From NCBI GenBank assembly GCA_023301335.1, contig JALZVA010000020.1:1-5449 (forward strand): DNA of 5,449 nucleotides, written 5' to 3'. Source of the stretch: Akkermansiaceae bacterium (GTDB lineage: Bacteria; Verrucomicrobiota; Verrucomicrobiia; Verrucomicrobiales; Akkermansiaceae). Under the pieces are notes generated by a model that made no database searches, was not told where the DNA came from, and saw only the letters and a list, made by a program, of their open reading frames with translations. Below are positions 4,951-5,449 of this stretch, one piece after another; position 1 is the stretch's first letter; each line of letters begins with the position of its first letter. Made by a program: the position numbers and the translations under genes.

Positions 4951-5449
4951 AGGTTCTCCAACTTTTTCAAAACATTAAATCTAAAGCTGCCCTGACGAAG
5001 GTCGCTTTAGGTCTCCTTACGACTCTACTTTTTGTGGTGCATATCTTTGGTGACTTTCGCGGGATGAGTTCTCCAGAAGCTATGGAATCGGCTTCCTTAG
5101 GCAGAGAGATCCTCCGAGGTAATGGACTTAACAGCAAAGTTATCCAGCCACAGACGATCGCCAAGAGCCTTGATAATGGAAAACCGCTAAAACTCACCGA
5201 GCATGTGAATACCCACACGGCTCCCGCCTATCCTTTTGTCAACGCTGCCTTTTTAGCCCTCTTTGGAGGGGCTGATTATGACGCTTACCGAATTGCTCCA
5301 GGGCACTATGTATATGCCTTAGATAGAGTCCTAGCGAGTGCAGCTCTGCTTTTCATGTTTATTTCCATCGGAGTAAATTACCTACTCTTTTCTAAAATGT
5401 TCGACAAAAAGCTGGCTACCACAGTCGCCTTAATCATGCTTCTGAGCAC
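4947..5449 (+). CDS. Partial membrane protein, probable GT39/ArnT-like glycosyltransferase (N-terminus)
   Basis: The frame starts at the ATG overlapping the regulator's stop (ATGA) and stays open to the window edge, giving 167 residues without a stop. It begins MKVLQLFQNIKSKAAL, followed by a membrane span (about 17-35), an extracytoplasmic-type loop and a further span (about 126-148). The loop contains AMESASLGREILRGNGLNSKVI...HTAPAYPFVNAAFLALFG. Acidic residues after TM1, then A-x-LGREI-RGNG and a later P-x-YPF-x-N...LFG, resemble the first loop of GT-C glycosyltransferases (PMT/GT39, ArnT-like), which use lipid-linked sugar donors. The family call rests on this pattern only. Co-transcription with a two-component pair suggests envelope glycosylation or exopolysaccharide synthesis. 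The C-terminal part lies outside the window. Confidence 0.7.
   Translation, partial: MKVLQLFQNIKSKAALTKVALGLLTTLLFVVHIFGDFRGMSSPEAMESASLGREILRGNGLNSKVIQPQTIAKSLDNGKPLKLTEHVNTHTAPAYPFVNAAFLALFGGADYDAYRIAPGHYVYALDRVLASAALLFMFISIGVNYLLFSKMFDKKLATTVALIMLLS

Noticed and set aside
1..5449. Mobile elements, CRISPR arrays, tRNA or rRNA genes
   Set aside because: I saw no transposase or integrase motifs, no regularly spaced repeats and no tRNA- or rRNA-like sequence on reading; all + strand genes look intact and native.

Overview
The window looks like a bacterial chromosome with moderate to low GC, with dense coding on the + strand and clearly AT-richer spacers. No rRNA, tRNA, CRISPR array, transposase or integrase is visible. 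The N-terminal pattern of the histidine kinase, the kinase / NtrC-type regulator / membrane glycosyltransferase layout and the sparse Shine-Dalgarno motifs make me lean to the PVC group (Verrucomicrobiota-like). That assignment is an impression from memory, not a demonstrated result.

Region 1 (1-2005) is a small nitrogen or anion module. A formate/nitrite-transporter (FNT) family channel (361-1185) is followed, after a 376-base structured spacer, by a complete cyanase, cynS (1562-2005). The region ahead of the channel is unusually rich in signals. It has a perfect TTGAT-N4-ATCAA box of the FNR/CRP type (70-83), further dyads (131-145, 152-183), and a sigma-54 (RpoN) -24/-12 promoter with exact GG-N10-GC spacing (221-236). 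It also has a leader in which a good Shine-Dalgarno lies in one arm of a perfect inverted repeat and drives a 7-codon ORF ending one base before the channel's ATG. The simplest reading is a cyanate (or nitrite/formate) uptake and cyanate-to-ammonia pathway under nitrogen control, possibly with anaerobic control as well.

Region 2 (2006-2278) closes the cyanase unit with two strong hairpins, the second a convincing rho-independent terminator (2115-2147), and then holds the upstream region of the next operon.

Region 3 (2279-5449) is a tight operon. It encodes a soluble PAS-containing NtrB-like histidine kinase, a full NtrC-type sigma-54 activator (receiver, AAA+ with an intact GAFTGA loop, Fis-type HTH), and the start of a polytopic membrane protein resembling GT39/ArnT-type glycosyltransferases, cut off by the window edge. 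Both junctions are 4-base ATGA overlaps, so the three are probably translationally coupled. A sigma-54 promoter and a sigma-54 activator within the same 5 kb suggest that the two-component pair may control the channel/cyanase unit, but this is inference. The co-transcribed glycosyltransferase suggests instead, or in addition, an envelope or exopolysaccharide role.
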